Shown here piece by piece: positions 31,696-44,019 of a stretch of DNA of 64,000 nucleotides (position 1 is the first letter of the stretch; the number at the start of each line of letters is the position of its first letter). The notes beneath the pieces were generated by a model, which was not told the origin of the DNA, did not search any database, and saw only the letters and a list, made by a program, of their open reading frames with translations. The DNA comes from Glossina fuscipes (Eukaryota; Arthropoda; Insecta; Diptera; Glossinidae), in the NCBI RefSeq assembly GCF_014805625.2, contig NW_024003757.1, positions 113,441 through 177,440 of the forward strand. Direction: 5' to 3'. The position numbers and the translations under genes were made by a program.

Positions 31696-34480
31696 AAAAG
31701 GTATATCACTTTAACCTCAGTCTGAGTAATTTTATAGAAGTCAAGAATGCAGAAACAAACCACCCACTAACCCTATTAATAGATACAGGAGCTGATATAT
31801 CACTGCTAAAATACACACACAACGAATACAATGACATAAACACAACATGCACGACTAATATATCTGGCATCGAAAAAGGGACTACTAAATCACTCGGATC
31901 TGTTCACTTAGACCTGAAAATGGTTAAATTTCTAGTCCCACACAAATTCCACATAGTATCCGCGAATTTTCCCATACAGTGTGACGGAATTCTCGGAATG
32001 GATTTTATAAAAAAATATAATTGCGTTTTGAATTTCCAAAACACAGAAGATACCCTCACCATACGGCCCAGACACTTTCACACACAAATACAAGTTCCCT
32101 TAACACATACTTTCAAAAAAGACACCCTCCTATTGCCAGCAAGAGCAGAAGTCATTCGTCTAATACAGTTACCAACAAAAGAAAAATCAGTTCTAGCACC
32201 AAATCAAAGACCACACCCAGGAGTAATAATGGCCAGTACTCTGGTGGATAGCAAAAACGCCTTTATAAGAATTGTCAATACAAACATGAACGACGTAGCC
32301 ATAAGTAGTAGCGATATTAAATTTGAGTGTTTAAATCACGTTGAAATCTTAACAATAGGCCACAGAGCGGAACAAGAAAAAAAGTTAATATTAAACAAAT
32401 TACAGTTCCCCACAACATTCAAACAACCACTAACAGAAATATGTACAGAATTCTGCGATATTTTCGGTATTGAAACCGAACCAATAACTGCAAACAACTT
32501 CTATAAACAAAAGCTCAGATTGAACGACAAAACACCTATATATATCAAAAACTACCGAATTCCTGAATCACAAAAATCAGAAATAGACAAACAGGTTACT
32601 AAATTAATCAAAGACGGAATAGTTGAACCGTCCATATCCGAATATAATAGCCCACTTTTATTAGTACCCAAAAAATCTCCACCAAACACTAACGAAAAAA
32701 GATGGCGTCTGGTGGTGGATTATCGCCAAGTCAACAAGAAACTGCTAGCAGATAAGTTCCCACTTCCAAGAATCGAAGATATTCTTGACCAGCTAGGAAG
32801 AGCTAAATATTTTTCATGTCTCGATTTAATGTCTGGATTTCATTAAATCGAACTCGAAGAGAAATCACGAAACATAACCTCTTTTTCAACAAGCAATAGC
32901 TCATATCGCTACACGCGACTCCCGTACGGCTTCAAAATAGCACCAAACTCATTTCAGCGCATGATGACTCTTGCCTTCTCCGGCCTAAAACCATCGCAAG
33001 CATTTCTCTACATGGATGATTTAGTAGTAATAGGATGTTCCGAGCAATATATGCTCAAAAATTTAAGAGATGTTTTCCAGCTATGCAGGCAACACAATTT
33101 AAAGCTGAACCCGGAGAAATGTTCTCTCTTTAGGCACGAAGTAACCTTTTTAGGCCATAAATGCACTGACAAGGGAATACTTCCCGATGATAGCAAATGT
33201 GATGTCATCAAGAATTAGCCAATACCGAAAGATGCAGACAGTGTAAGACTTTTCGTTGCGTTTTGCAACTATTACAGACGCTTTATAAAAAATTTTTCAG
33301 AATATTCATGCCACTTAACTAAACTATACAGAAAGGGAGTCCCATTCAAATGGACTCCAACATGTAATCAGGCATTCGAGCATCTAAAAAATGAACTACT
33401 AAAACCAACATTACTGCAATATCCAGACTTCAAAAAGCCATTCTGCATAATAACAGATGCTAGCAAATACACCTGCGACGCAGTATTCACACAGCAGTAC
33501 AATGGAGTACAACTCCCAGTTTCCTACGCCTCAAGAACATTCACAAAAGGGGAAACAAATAAATCCACTACCGAACAAGAGCTAATCGCAATACACTGGG
33601 CAATCAAGCATTTCAGACCCTACATATACGGACGACAATTCTTAGTAAAATCCGACCATAGACCGTTGGTATACCTGTTCTCTATGAAAAACCCAAGTTC
33701 AAAACTTACGCTTTTACGACTAGATTTGGAAGAATACGATTTTACGGTAGAGTACCTCAAAGGAAAAGATAATCACGTAGTGGACGCCCTATCCCGCATA
33801 ACAATTAAAGATCTGAAGGAAATAAACAACAAAATATATAAGGTAGCAACAAGATCTGCAACGCGGCAGAAAGATAACTGCACAGAAAAGCGACAAGTAA
33901 GCCAACATAAGAATGCGGAGCCCAAAGTCTATAAAGTCATTAATAATAATGACGTACGGAAATTTGTGCAATTAAAATTTGACTCCGATAAATGTTGCAT
34001 GAAACATGAGAGGAAAATAATTGCCAAATTCGTAATAAACGACATTTATACTAATGGAAAACTCGACTTAGGTCAATTTTTCCAAAGGCTCGAAACAGAA
34101 GCCGGTATAATAAAATTGTCGAAATTCAAAGTGTGACCAAGCGAGAGGATTTTCGAATCCGTATCGCAGAACTAATTTAAAATAATGGGCAATAGGATAT
34201 TAAAAAATATAAGAGTAGCGCTACTCCAAGAGGTGACAATTATAAACAAAAACAATAAGCCCGCAATCGAAACCATTTTACAAAAATACCACAATGACCC
34301 AATAAAAGGGGGTCACTCTGGAATCACACGTACCTTGTGGAAAATAAGAAGGTACTATTACTGGCCGCAAATGACAAAAACAATAGCCAAGTTTGTCAAA
34401 GAATGTTCGCTATGCCAAAAAGCCAAAATTACAACCCATACCCAAACCCCAACACCAGCAACTGCTTTCGATACAGTTCT
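31696..34480 (+). pseudogene. Pol of the mdg1/412-like element (PR, RT, RNase H, partial IN)
   Basis: Pol is in the -1 frame relative to gag. It contains the protease motif LLIDTGAD (31773-31796), reverse transcriptase with VVDYRQVNKKL, a stop at 32844 where CAA probably became TAA, LPYGFKIAP, LYMDDLV (33006-33026), a second stop at 33216, then RNase H with ITDASKY, TEQELIAI and KSDHRPLVY (about 33655). A third stop lies at 34134. The integrase starts with the zinc domain (GGHSGITR to CSLCQK, 34305-34425). Here the frame leaves retroviral sequence, so the DDE core is absent. There are only about three stops, and the domain order is complete to that point. Confidence 0.88.
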
Positions 34481-34621
34481 GTATGCAGTTCTTATAACAT
34501 TATTCACGATGGTAGTTAGAAAGTCTTCCGGATTTAAATTTTCCTTGTTTCTATTCCCTCTTTTGTACGCTTCAATGCGATTTTGAAAAGCGGACTCAAC
34601 GGACGTCACACTCATATTCAT
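34481..34621 (-). pseudogene. DNA polymerase B, N-terminal end
   Basis: The minus-strand frame from an ATG at 34621 gives SVESAFQNRIEAYK and a DFLTTIVNNVI block that match the extreme N terminus of adintovirus/Polinton PolB proteins. It is separated from the rest of polB by the LTR element. The same frame stays open upstream of the ATG for about 14 codons, so the exact start is uncertain. Confidence 0.7.
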
Positions 34622-35460
34622 CCATTTATCCCAATTGTCCTGATTACAAACTTTAGAATTTTAGCACAATAATGATGTATATTTTACAAAAATCTACTTA
34701 TTTATACTATCTAAATTGTGGAGGAAGATGGAGAGGAGGAGCGGGGCTAAAAACCTCAACCGAAAAATATATGAGAAAAAATAAAAAAGAAGTAGTTAAT
34801 TTTTTTTTTCTTGCTTTTTTTATTTTTTTAATTGTTGCACACTTAAACATTATATATATATATGTATATTTATTGATATATATATACTGAATCCTTATTC
34901 GTTCTATTTGTTTAAAATTAAAATTATTATTTCTTTCCTTGTTAATCATTTCTTTCCCGATATCAATTTGTCCTGATGAGAGATCCTTTAACATCTCATC
35001 GTCGATGAAAAAATAACACTTCTTCATCATATTCCAAAATAACATTTTTTAATTAATTCTTTCAATTAATCTTTTAAATTTTTTTTGTGGTTTCCGCACC
35101 TCACATGTTCTTATAAAAAATCTCAAATTTTTTAATTAATTCAATTTTTTTTGTGGTTACCTCGCACATTCTTCTAAAAAACCACAAAGTTCTTGCTTAT
35201 TTTTACCTTACAATAGTAATACATTGTCACAAAACAAACTCCCTATGATGTAGGGTGTACTAAGTCTAGAACTTGGTTTGCAATACATAACATATTAATT
35301 ATACCTTACCACACACGCACACATATACACACATTGCAAGATCACCACAACAACGCTCTGGATAAAACCAAATTCGTATTAATACCCCCCATGTATTAAT
35401 TAATTAATTCTTTTTTTTTTAGCACACATGATTAATAACACAACAATATTTGTACAATTT
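34622..35460. other. Polinton right interior, no recognisable gene
   Basis: A minus-strand open frame (35045-34707) encodes a Lys/Asn-rich sequence with no motif and runs through a TA repeat; it is not supported as a gene. The rest is AT-rich, with a duplicated TTTTTTGTGGTTWCC block near 35080 and 35148. Confidence 0.5.
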
Positions 35461-35951
35461 CTAGGTTTTTTTTGCGTTTAAAAAATAAACGTAGGTTTAC
35501 TGGTGTTAAGATAGGTTAGTGAACCAATTAAAAAATCGCAAAACCACAAAAAATTCACAAAGTAACTACATACGCCGGTAGGGTATACTTAGTTTCCAAC
35601 ATTGTTTTGCAATACCACCACAACAACACGCTCGAAAACCCCAACACGAACACCCATTTCAAATCCCCGGGTCCACGAATGTCATTCGGGTCACATTCGG
35701 GCGCCTTCGGGTGGGGGCAAACATAAAAAAAGGGGTAGGAGGAATCACGCCTTCTTTTACCCTAAATCTAAAAAAGGCGTGACTCATCCCACAAAAATAG
35801 CATCACCCATCCCACAAACATTTTTTTCAATGTAGCGCATCCGAAAAGTCGCTATTACCGGCATTATTTTTATCTTACCGCTCTTTGTCGCAAAAATTGC
35901 ACAGTATACCTGAACGTGTATATATTACCTACTAGTAACAAAATGGTTCAC
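35461..35951 (-). repeat. Right terminal inverted repeat of the Polinton
   Basis: It is the reverse complement of 8384-8903 with scattered differences and small gaps. The outer end is GGTTCAC at 35945-35951 (complement of GTGAACC at the left end). It keeps a local stem, TCACGCCTT with AAGGCGTGA, around 35745-35785. The plus-strand open frame at 35602-35835 is a shadow of the repeat. Confidence 0.93.
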
Positions 35952-38519
35952 AAAAAAAAGCAAATATAGCAGTACATGTTTTAAGGATTTAGTTTAAGGA
36001 TTTTTATTCTACATCCGAGCAACCGGTGTGGTGTCGTTAAATCATTGTTTCCCATAACAATGTCGCAACAAACATCCATAATAATGAAAATATTCCGTAA
36101 CAAAGACGGAGTTTATTTTTAGCAAGAAACCCGCATTTTCACTGCACAAGTTTAGTACTTCATTACTTACTTTTAGGCTGCCAACATTTTACAACCCTAC
36201 CAACTTCGTAACCCTGTAGATATATTTTAACGAGGGTACTAGCAGTCTTAAAACTATTATTAATCCCCACAAATTGAAAATATATTACGAACTATGGACA
36301 TTATAAACAAAGAAATCAAAAAAGTTTAACGAAATTGCAACCTGGTTGATTTATTAACAAGTTCTTTAGTTTACAATTTGTTTCAAAAGACTCTGTTAAA
36401 AAATCTTAACATGCTGATAATATGAAAAAGCTTTACCTGTCATAAAAATAAATCAAAATTTACAAAACATTCTATTTCGTACGACTCCTAAAAGATTTCT
36501 TTTTGAAACTGTACGGTTTATAACTGTTCAAGTATCGAGGCAGTGACACCAACAAAAGCACCAAAAGCTATAAAATTCATTAGTTAAAATTCAAAGAAAA
36601 AAAGAAGAAAAATGTAAATATGATTCTTTTAAATGGAAGGATAGACATACAAAAATAATTTGTTAATACGTCTACGATAAATTTATTGTAAATCAAGGTG
36701 GTACTTAAAACAATATTTGAAAAGGCCTAAAACGAAGTATTATTATTGGTTATGCTAACATATATATACGAATTCCAAAACGTTTGTCAAGGAAGGAAAG
36801 GAGGAGAGAATATCGAATGACGGGAGAAATCCAATGAAGCTTGAAATGTCTATATCGGTTTGGTTGCCTATTGTGGCTTTAGTGTATTTCCACGTATATT
36901 AAGATTACGCTAAGTACTTTTAGGATACTACTCTCTCGAACGTGGCAGGCATATTAATCTTATTCGTAGATCAAACAGATGATTTCAGGTGAGGTTTATA
37001 AGTCGTCTTGCAAAGCTCATAAGTGCAATTAAAGAGAGGTGCTATTTTCGCTTTGTAATGCTTCTGCAACGCTTAAACACGAGCAGACGTGCACTTGCAA
37101 CTGAGTCCGGGCGTTAGTTAGATGGTATTATTATACTGGTAAAATGGAGTATGGAACTAGTAAGTATTTAACTTTACCAATTAATTGATTAAATAAGAAG
37201 TACTTAATAAAAATGTAACACACATATAGGAATGAAAGGTAAAGAAGAATGAAGATAAAGAGATACGTTATGAACAAAAACATGGAATAGAAGTGTAACA
37301 AATTACAAAGTGTGAATAACTTATACGCTTGTGCATTCCACATTTAATGCTCAAATGACTAATCAGACAAACACTTCGGCGGAATAATGATGGAGATACT
37401 AACTATCCTACTTGTAGCGTTAGCTTTTTTGGTCGCGACAACATTTAGCGATTCAACCTTCACGCTAGTTGACAACATTGTGTTTTTTCCTTTCTCGTTT
37501 TGCTTTGGCAACAAGAAGTATGTGGAGAGTATTTTGACGTGATTTGTGTTGAAAGGTTATTGCGCAGAAAAATTGTGTTTATTACTCGATTATGGATAAC
37601 TTGCTCCTAGGTTTATTGACAAATAAATAAACAAAAAGAAGTATAGAATAAGTAAGCAGAGTAATAATGTCAGTAGGCGACGATGCTATAACAAATAATA
37701 TCTAATCATGTAAGCAAATTTGATGATGATTGTCACCAAATCTGATCTCTGAGTTACGTCAAATCTGGCGACAATAAATTTGCTGTCGCTCAGATAAAAT
37801 TTGGATTGCTACTGAGTACAAACCAAGAGAAGTTACTACAAATCTCTCTTTTACAGCTGCGTGTCTAAAAAAACAGCTGTGAACGAAAATTAGAAATAAT
37901 TGGAAAATGAATTATTTTTCATGATGAAAATGAAACTAAATTTAAACTAACAAATTAATATAAATATCTTGTAAATCGATTGTGATCATTCCACCATTCA
38001 AATCCATTTATCATCTTGTGGCTAAGACACATTTTACGTAATTTTCATTTCATTTTGCATGCTTGTTATTGTTTGCCATATGTGGTTTGTGTAGACAAAC
38101 CAAGCAGCATGAAGTTGCTCTCATTTTTTGACGATCATCAACTATCTCCCAAAAAAGAAAAACCCGGCAAAAGTCGGCTACTTACATGGTACTCCCCCAG
38201 TATAAAGCTTTACCAATAAACAAGTAAACAAAATATCATGTAACGGGGTAGTTAAAAGTGTGTTATAGTGAATACGATCGATTGGAACAAGTTTATGGAA
38301 TCTAAAGGGTGACGTACGTCATGAAATAAATCCACAAAGTTAAATTTGTAGAAAAGAATACTCGTATACATACGCACATATATATATATATTTTTATATA
38401 TATATATACATCATTTATTTTCGAGTTTCTGAAAGTGCAATAAAGAAGAACGGGAAAGGAGTTCAACAGTAAATAAATAAATAAATAAACGATGCTTTGT
38501 CATATATTTAGTTTAGGTT
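35952..38519. other. Non-coding, AT-rich
   Basis: No gene or RNA recognised. Short AAAT/TAAA runs occur near 37625, 38370-38410 and 38470. Confidence 0.5.
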
Positions 38520-38524
38520 TTCCG

Positions 38525-38694
38525 TTAAATTAAAATTGAGTGCATATTATTTAAGATTAGTTGTTCTTTTAAATTAAAATTGAGTGCATATTGTTTAACA
38601 TTAGTTTTTCTGCTAAATTAAAGTTGAGTGCATATTATTTAACATTAGTTTTTCTGTTAAATTAAAATTGAGTGCATATTATTTAACATTTTAT
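38525..38694. repeat. Four tandem copies of a 44-bp minisatellite
   Basis: GAGTGCATATT recurs at 38538, 38582, 38626 and 38670, an exact 44-bp period. The unit includes AAATTAAAATTGAGTGCATA and TTTAACATTAGTTTTTCTG. The copies differ by a few substitutions. Confidence 0.93.
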
Positions 38695-41518
38695 GTGTTC
38701 TTTTATAAAAACTATGTAAGGGATACAAACACAATCTGTAAACTGATTTTATTAATTCTGTCGGGGTTTTATATTAACTCTTATGTACGAATTAATGAAA
38801 AAATTTCTAATCCTATTATAACAAGGGGGGAAAAACTAAGGATAAAAATTGAAACGTGCTCATATATACTCTATAACGTGATATAAAAACTGCAGGTTTT
38901 GGAAGTACCATAGAAAGTTCTATTTATTTGTATAAGTATTTCTTTCTTTATGATGCTCGAAATTGCTGAACGATATAATCATGTGCTGTTAATTTATAGG
39001 ATATTTACACGGAATCTCTTGGGAAAATATAAGTCGGAAAAACAGACCATGAAAACAACAAGAACTGTCTTGCCCTAATCAACAATGAATTACCGAAACC
39101 AAAAACAGAGCAGAACATCAAAGGTCTTGCGTTTTGAAGAGGAATTAACTTACAAAAGAAAAATGAAAAAGAAGACAATGCCAAAAATCAACCAATGTTT
39201 CTCGAATAACACGTGAATAAAGTTTAAATAAATACTTTCGAAAAATAATACCTGAAATTGTTAACTCTATAATTGATGTCAAGAAATGAACTGAACATTT
39301 TTAATTGGGAAAATTTTTCGCTTATTAATGAAACCGAAAGAAAGATCAAAAATAATTGCCGACAAATAATTAATGTGTGCGTCGTCAGCATCGAATAGTG
39401 GCACGTGCACGTGAAAGAAATTTCTTGACAAGTTTGCAGTTAGTATTCGCATTGTGAGTAAGAGCGGTAAATATTTTATTGCCATTAATGACTCCAAGCT
39501 CGAAGTTTGAAAGCTTTTATGTACTACAATATCACCCATAGAAAATGCGTTCAAATGTTTATACATTTATCTGCTATAGTTTAGAAGCTATGAGCAAGAA
39601 AACAATTTCTTATTCCTTTTGAAAAACAGAGGCGTTTTCAGTTTACGCGCTATTATGGCCGTGCCCTGCGACCGATTTGACTCCTTTTCAATACCAACCA
39701 GACAATGTTTACAACGCAGACGGACATGGTAAATCGACCCAGAATTTGATGCTGATCAGAAATATTTATACTTTGCGGAGTCTATTAAGCTTCCATCTGG
39801 GCGTTGCCAGCGCTTTGACAAAATTAATATATCTGTCATATTCCAATGTTGGTTATAAAAATGTTTGAATGGAATTGAAGATTGATATTAATACTTATGT
39901 AGATAAGAAAAGAAAAACATAAAAAGAGCATACTAAAAATTAGTGCTAGTAAGAAATTTAAATCTTAGCACAGCATCTGATAATTTATTTATAAAAACTA
40001 CTATCATATTTGTAAAGCTTAAACCTAGACAAATATATTGAAATAACTTACTAAAATCTAGTGCTAATACTACCTAAACTAATTTTATGTTAATAAAACC
40101 TGGATTCCGAAATATGATGCACGAGTTAAAAATCATTTAAACATTTCCGTACTATGAGATACCAATAAGAGGATAGATAGGCGCACATGGACATAGTCAT
40201 GAGACTCGTTACTTTCATTGCCGGCTGAGTATTTGTCTTTTTCTGACAAAGAAATAAAAATAAAATAAAAAGAAAAGTCCCGTCGGTTGTCTGCCGTCTG
40301 TCTGTCCACTGTAAGTCAGTCGGTCGTCGTCTGGCGTCGGCCCTACATATGTACACCCCTTTTCTCCTTTCAGCTACAGCGGTGGCAGCTGTAGCGCTTA
40401 ACTACTCATCGGGGACACAAAACAACAGGGGAATAAATAACTAAAGTATCTTACAATACACTCCTCTTGCGATGTCGTGGCTGTCTCCTTTGGCGGCTCC
40501 TGTCCACGGCAAGGAAGTAGGAAGTTCGTCTTACGTCGTCGGCACAATCACAACACAGCTGGGATGTAGGTGCATGTGGGTGCACGTAATTCATAAGCTA
40601 CTGGAAAAGTATTCTTCTTCCTCTTAACACATCTTGATTGAAGCAAACACATTGATCCTTGTTTTTCTTCGATCATTTATTAAACGCACGAATAAAAGAT
40701 AAAATGTAATAATAGTTCAGGTGCACATCAGTGCTACAATCAAGGCATTTAGGTAGACATTTTTTTGTTTCACAATCATTTGTTTATACATGTCAGATTC
40801 GCTTATGGAATTAAGCAGAATTCTAAATTTTTCATAACTTATTGGAGTGTATTTTTTTCTTTACAATTTATTAAATGCGCTTGGCTATTTCTTTTTATTA
40901 TAAAACATTGTTCTGCTAAAATTTTTCACCCTACTTCATTAATACTTCGCAACCATTTGTTTATGAAGGTCACCTTTAACCAATAATCTTCTACGTTATT
41001 CACTTGATAAGAAAACCTTTTGCTTCTTGTTCGACAAAAAAAACGTATTCAAAGAACGGTGCAGCCATTACCCTTGCCTTGATTCTCTTATGCTTCTTCT
41101 AATTGTTCCACCCTTTTTTCCTTTTCTTTAGTAAAAAAACGGTTTAGACTTCATTTTTGTGGTTTAGCTTTTGCTAATTTTAACTAAAGACACATTGACG
41201 TCATTCACGTCGCTTTTGTCGCTTTACTTTGAGGTTCTAATTAAAATTTATCCTTCTTTTGTTAATTAAAATTTATTCTTTTTTCTGAATTTCGATATTT
41301 TCCGAGTTAATTTATTTCAAACTTTAATTGCACAAAATTTTTCTTTCGCGTATTTTTCTATTTATAGCTCGAAAGCCCGTCCGAACTTCACCAGATGCCA
41401 AACAGTTCTCCTCGCTATCTTGAAATTAAAAAGCAGACAGACTTCTCATTCTTACTCAATTTCCCTCTTCTTCTTCCTGTTGCTCTCTCTATAACGGCTT
41501 GCCGCTACTCTCACAAGA
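38695..41518. other. Non-coding stretch
   Basis: No gene supported. The part from 40270 to 40600 is GC-richer with GTC/GTCTGTC repeats (GTCTGTCTGTCCACTG near 40297) and differs in composition from its surroundings. Confidence 0.45.
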
Positions 41519-41725
41519 GCAAGCATAGTTCCCGCAAAATCATACGATTTTGCCTATGCTTGCAAAAGCAAAAGGAAAAAAAAGGAGTACCGCAAAATCA
41601 TACGATTTTGCCTGTACTTGTAAACAAGGAAATCAGAGAAGAGTAAAATAAACATATCTCGCAAGATCATGTGATTTATAAACAGTACTACAAAATAGCA
41701 TGATTTTGTCTAACGGCATGCCGTT
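41519..41725. repeat. Cluster of related hairpins
   Basis: Two copies of a 20-base palindromic core GCAAAATCATACGATTTTGC (41534-41553 and 41592-41611) each have different flanks that pair with each other: GCAAGCATAG with CTATGCTTGC around the first, AGTAC with GTACT around the second. Weaker core versions follow at 41660 and 41689, and a perfect 16-base palindrome TAACGGCATGCCGTTA ends the cluster at 41710-41725. Confidence 0.85.
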
Positions 41726-42403
41726 ATTCCGATACTTGCGGTTGATACAGACCGACAGACACCCTACCCAAGGTTTGTTCGCGGCCGTTACAACATATAT
41801 AATCCCTAAGAATGCTACAATTTACTAAAATACATGATCAACAACAACCACCCTGATACGTGTCTTCTCAATTTTTTCTTATGTATATATATTATATACA
41901 TTTCTTTTGTGTATTTATACAAATATTTTTTTGACGTCAGGCAAAACTACTGTTTAAGATAAAGAAAAATATAGAGCATTATTAAAGGTAAAACATGAAA
42001 GTGGTAGAGGATGTGTGGTAAGTGAATATACGACAAATCAACAGAGGAGCACTAGGTACAGCCACCCGTACATATTAGCGTACAGGTTTACAAGTACATA
42101 ATATCTTTTTTTTGTTTTCTCTTATACTCTTTTTCATTGTGAAGTAATGTGGGCTGAGTTAGTCAGGTTACGACAAAAAAAAAAGTGCTTTGCTCAGTAT
42201 CAAAGAAAAATTAACAGATATGTTTATATACACAACACGTTACACATTACAATAGCAAGTTTTTTATGAAAATCATCGCATTATACGCAACATCTTTTTC
42301 GTCGACAGCCAATATAGCAGTACTTTATAATCATTTTATAACACTGTAATAATCATTATAACGTAGCTTAAGTCATTGTGTGCATTTATATGTATATATA
42401 TAT

Positions 42404-42765
42404 AGGTTAACTCAAGCAAAGTTAACGAACTAAGCTGAGCAAACAAAGCCAAATCAAAAACACAAACTATCCGCCTGAGTGGCCGAGTAGGCAAGAGTCT
42501 CGACTAGCAACTCAATAGTCGTGGGTTCAAACCTCAAGTGCGGTAGAGTTTTTAATAAAGCCGAAAGCCTTAGTTGCTAGTGCTTTAAGAATTTAGTCTT
42601 CGAATTTATTCTCTAGCTAAATTTATAATAATAATAATAATAAAAACACGAACTGTGCACATTCCCACGTAATGCAGCAAGAAATGTAAGATCAGCGTCT
42701 CGGATGAATTATACGGAAACTAGAAACATAAACTAATTTGTAAGGTAGCAGAAGTTTTTTAAAAA
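42404..42765 (+). repeat. 5' LTR remnant, interrupted by a SINE
   Basis: GGTTAACTCAAGC, GTTAACGAACTAAGC and AAGATCAGCGTCT match 54684-54855 in the same orientation. The match begins abruptly at GGTTAACT after a TA repeat and fades near 42765. The SINE at 42469-42641 is absent from the other copy. Confidence 0.75.
42469..42641 (+). mobile_element. tRNA-derived SINE
   Basis: The head is tRNA-like: box A TGGCCGAGTAGG at 42480 and box B GGTTCAAACCT at 42525 are spaced as in a pol III promoter. The body is about 90 bp, ending in an ATA repeat tail. Target duplications AAAAACACAAACT (42456-42468) and AAAAACACGAACT (42642-42654) flank it. Acceptor and anticodon stems pair poorly, so it is not a working tRNA gene. 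The related LTR at 54.7 kb lacks the insert. Confidence 0.85.
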
Positions 42766-44019
42766 TATTAATAATAACCATAAGGAATAAAGTGAAACAT
42801 ATATTAATTTATAAAAACTACCCAACAATAATGTTAATCTAAATTCCATGGAACGCCTTTTTGCCGAGAAGAAACATTTAATAAAAAAACAACATTTTCT
42901 TTAAGTTCAGTTAATATTAAAATTTCATTTAGTGTTAAACATAAGTGTATTATTGTACAGCGGTTTAATCTGGTGCGTGCGCGTTTAGCGTAGTGTATAA
43001 AAAGAAAGGAAAAGCACAAGAAAACTTAAATGTTTGGAGCAGTAATGTTCACAATCGCTGGAGCTATGCAATAATGTTATGACGGAAATCCCAAATTCTG
43101 TTCACTCCAGCTAAGTGAACATTCGCAGCGCGTAGAAAAAGAGTTTCGAGTTGAGCAGTCCAAAGTATTGCCAAAAATAAATTGTGAATAATCCTACATT
43201 TTAATGAATATAATTGTAAATAAAAGAACTTTGAAGTGTATTTCTGTTGAACAAAATAGTCAGGATCTAGTGGTACGAATCTTATAATAGAAAAGCGCAA
43301 AGTTGTAACAATATATATAATTTGTCTCGACGTTTGAAAGCAAGAAACATCATTTCATTTATGGCAGCAGGAAGGTAGTAATTCCCAAAAAAGTGTACTT
43401 TGAGATAAATTATTTAAGTTTAATTACTTAAGTATATAAAGCATTATGAGGAAAAAGTATTAATCTTAAAAAGAGACAATAAAAACAAACAAAAAAAAAA
43501 TATATAATAAAAACCAGTCCCTATTCATACATTTTATGTCTTTCGAGCCGGATTATTACGGCGAAACCCCCTGGTGACAATTATTCTTCTATTGGTAAAG
43601 GGAGTAGTAATATGAAAAAAACACCTTTGTAATGACCAAAGATACAAAGTTCAAAGCTGCGCAATAAGTTTAAAGCGTATTAAATCTTACTACACAACCA
43701 ATGCATATCCTTGTTGCACAGTTCTATCTCATTGCATAGATGTTAGTATTACAAGTACGTTTGCTTTACTTAGTAGCTTCTACATGAGAGGAATTAAAAA
43801 AAGCAAAACGCATATATACGTATACAATAGAGCATAACCCTTAAAACATATGCATGTCAATGTTGCGTTGTTATACGGTGCATCGATCCCGGTATTCTGC
43901 ATTCTTTTGCGCTAGCTTGTATCGTTTTTTATACACGAAACTCTCAGCGTAAGGAGCACAGATCTCCGATTTTCACTTCTCGTAATTATTAACACTCTTT
44001 GGGAATTAATTTAATACGG
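42766..44019. other. No recognisable gene (expected gag region of the gypsy remnant)
   Basis: If the flanking LTRs belong together, this stretch should include the leader and gag. I see no gag motif on either strand; open frames are short. Confidence 0.4.

Larger units (their letters stand above)
28940..34480 (+). mobile_element. mdg1/412-like Ty3/gypsy LTR retrotransposon, 3'-truncated
   Basis: The 5' LTR, primer binding site, gag and most of pol are present in the correct order. Sequence resemblance stops after the HHCC zinc domain of integrase, near 34480, where polymerase B coding on the opposite strand resumes. The integrase core, 3' LTR and right target duplication are missing. Gag and pol relate it to the mdg1/412 group by motif content and primer type. 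It is inserted antisense in the Polinton polB gene. Few inactivating changes in pol suggest that the insertion is much younger than the Polinton. Confidence 0.85.
8384..35951. mobile_element. Maverick/Polinton (adintovirus-like) element with nested insertions
   Basis: The element is bounded by long inverted terminal repeats (8384-8903 and 35461-35951). It contains recognisable remnants of the Polinton core set: protein-primed-type DNA polymerase B, rve integrase, adenain-like protease, FtsK/A32-type packaging ATPase, double-jelly-roll-type major capsid protein and minor capsid protein, plus a phospholipase A2-like protein known from adintoviruses. The total span is 27.57 kb. Subtracting the nested LINE (4.67 kb), mariner (1.26 kb), LINE tail (0.08 kb) and LTR element (5.54 kb) leaves about 16.0 kb, normal for the class. 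Every core gene has frameshifts, stops or deletions, so it is an inactive fossil. Polintons make 6-bp target duplications, but I could not identify a clean one: the left flank is AT-rich and the right flank is an A run. Confidence 0.93.

Noticed and set aside
34707..35045. 112-codon minus-strand frame near the right TIR
   Set aside because: Runs through a TA microsatellite and has biased, motif-free composition.
42469..42545. Possible functional Ser/Leu-type tRNA gene
   Set aside because: Box A and B are good, but acceptor pairs fail, the anticodon loop is too long, and target duplications plus an ATA tail show a SINE.
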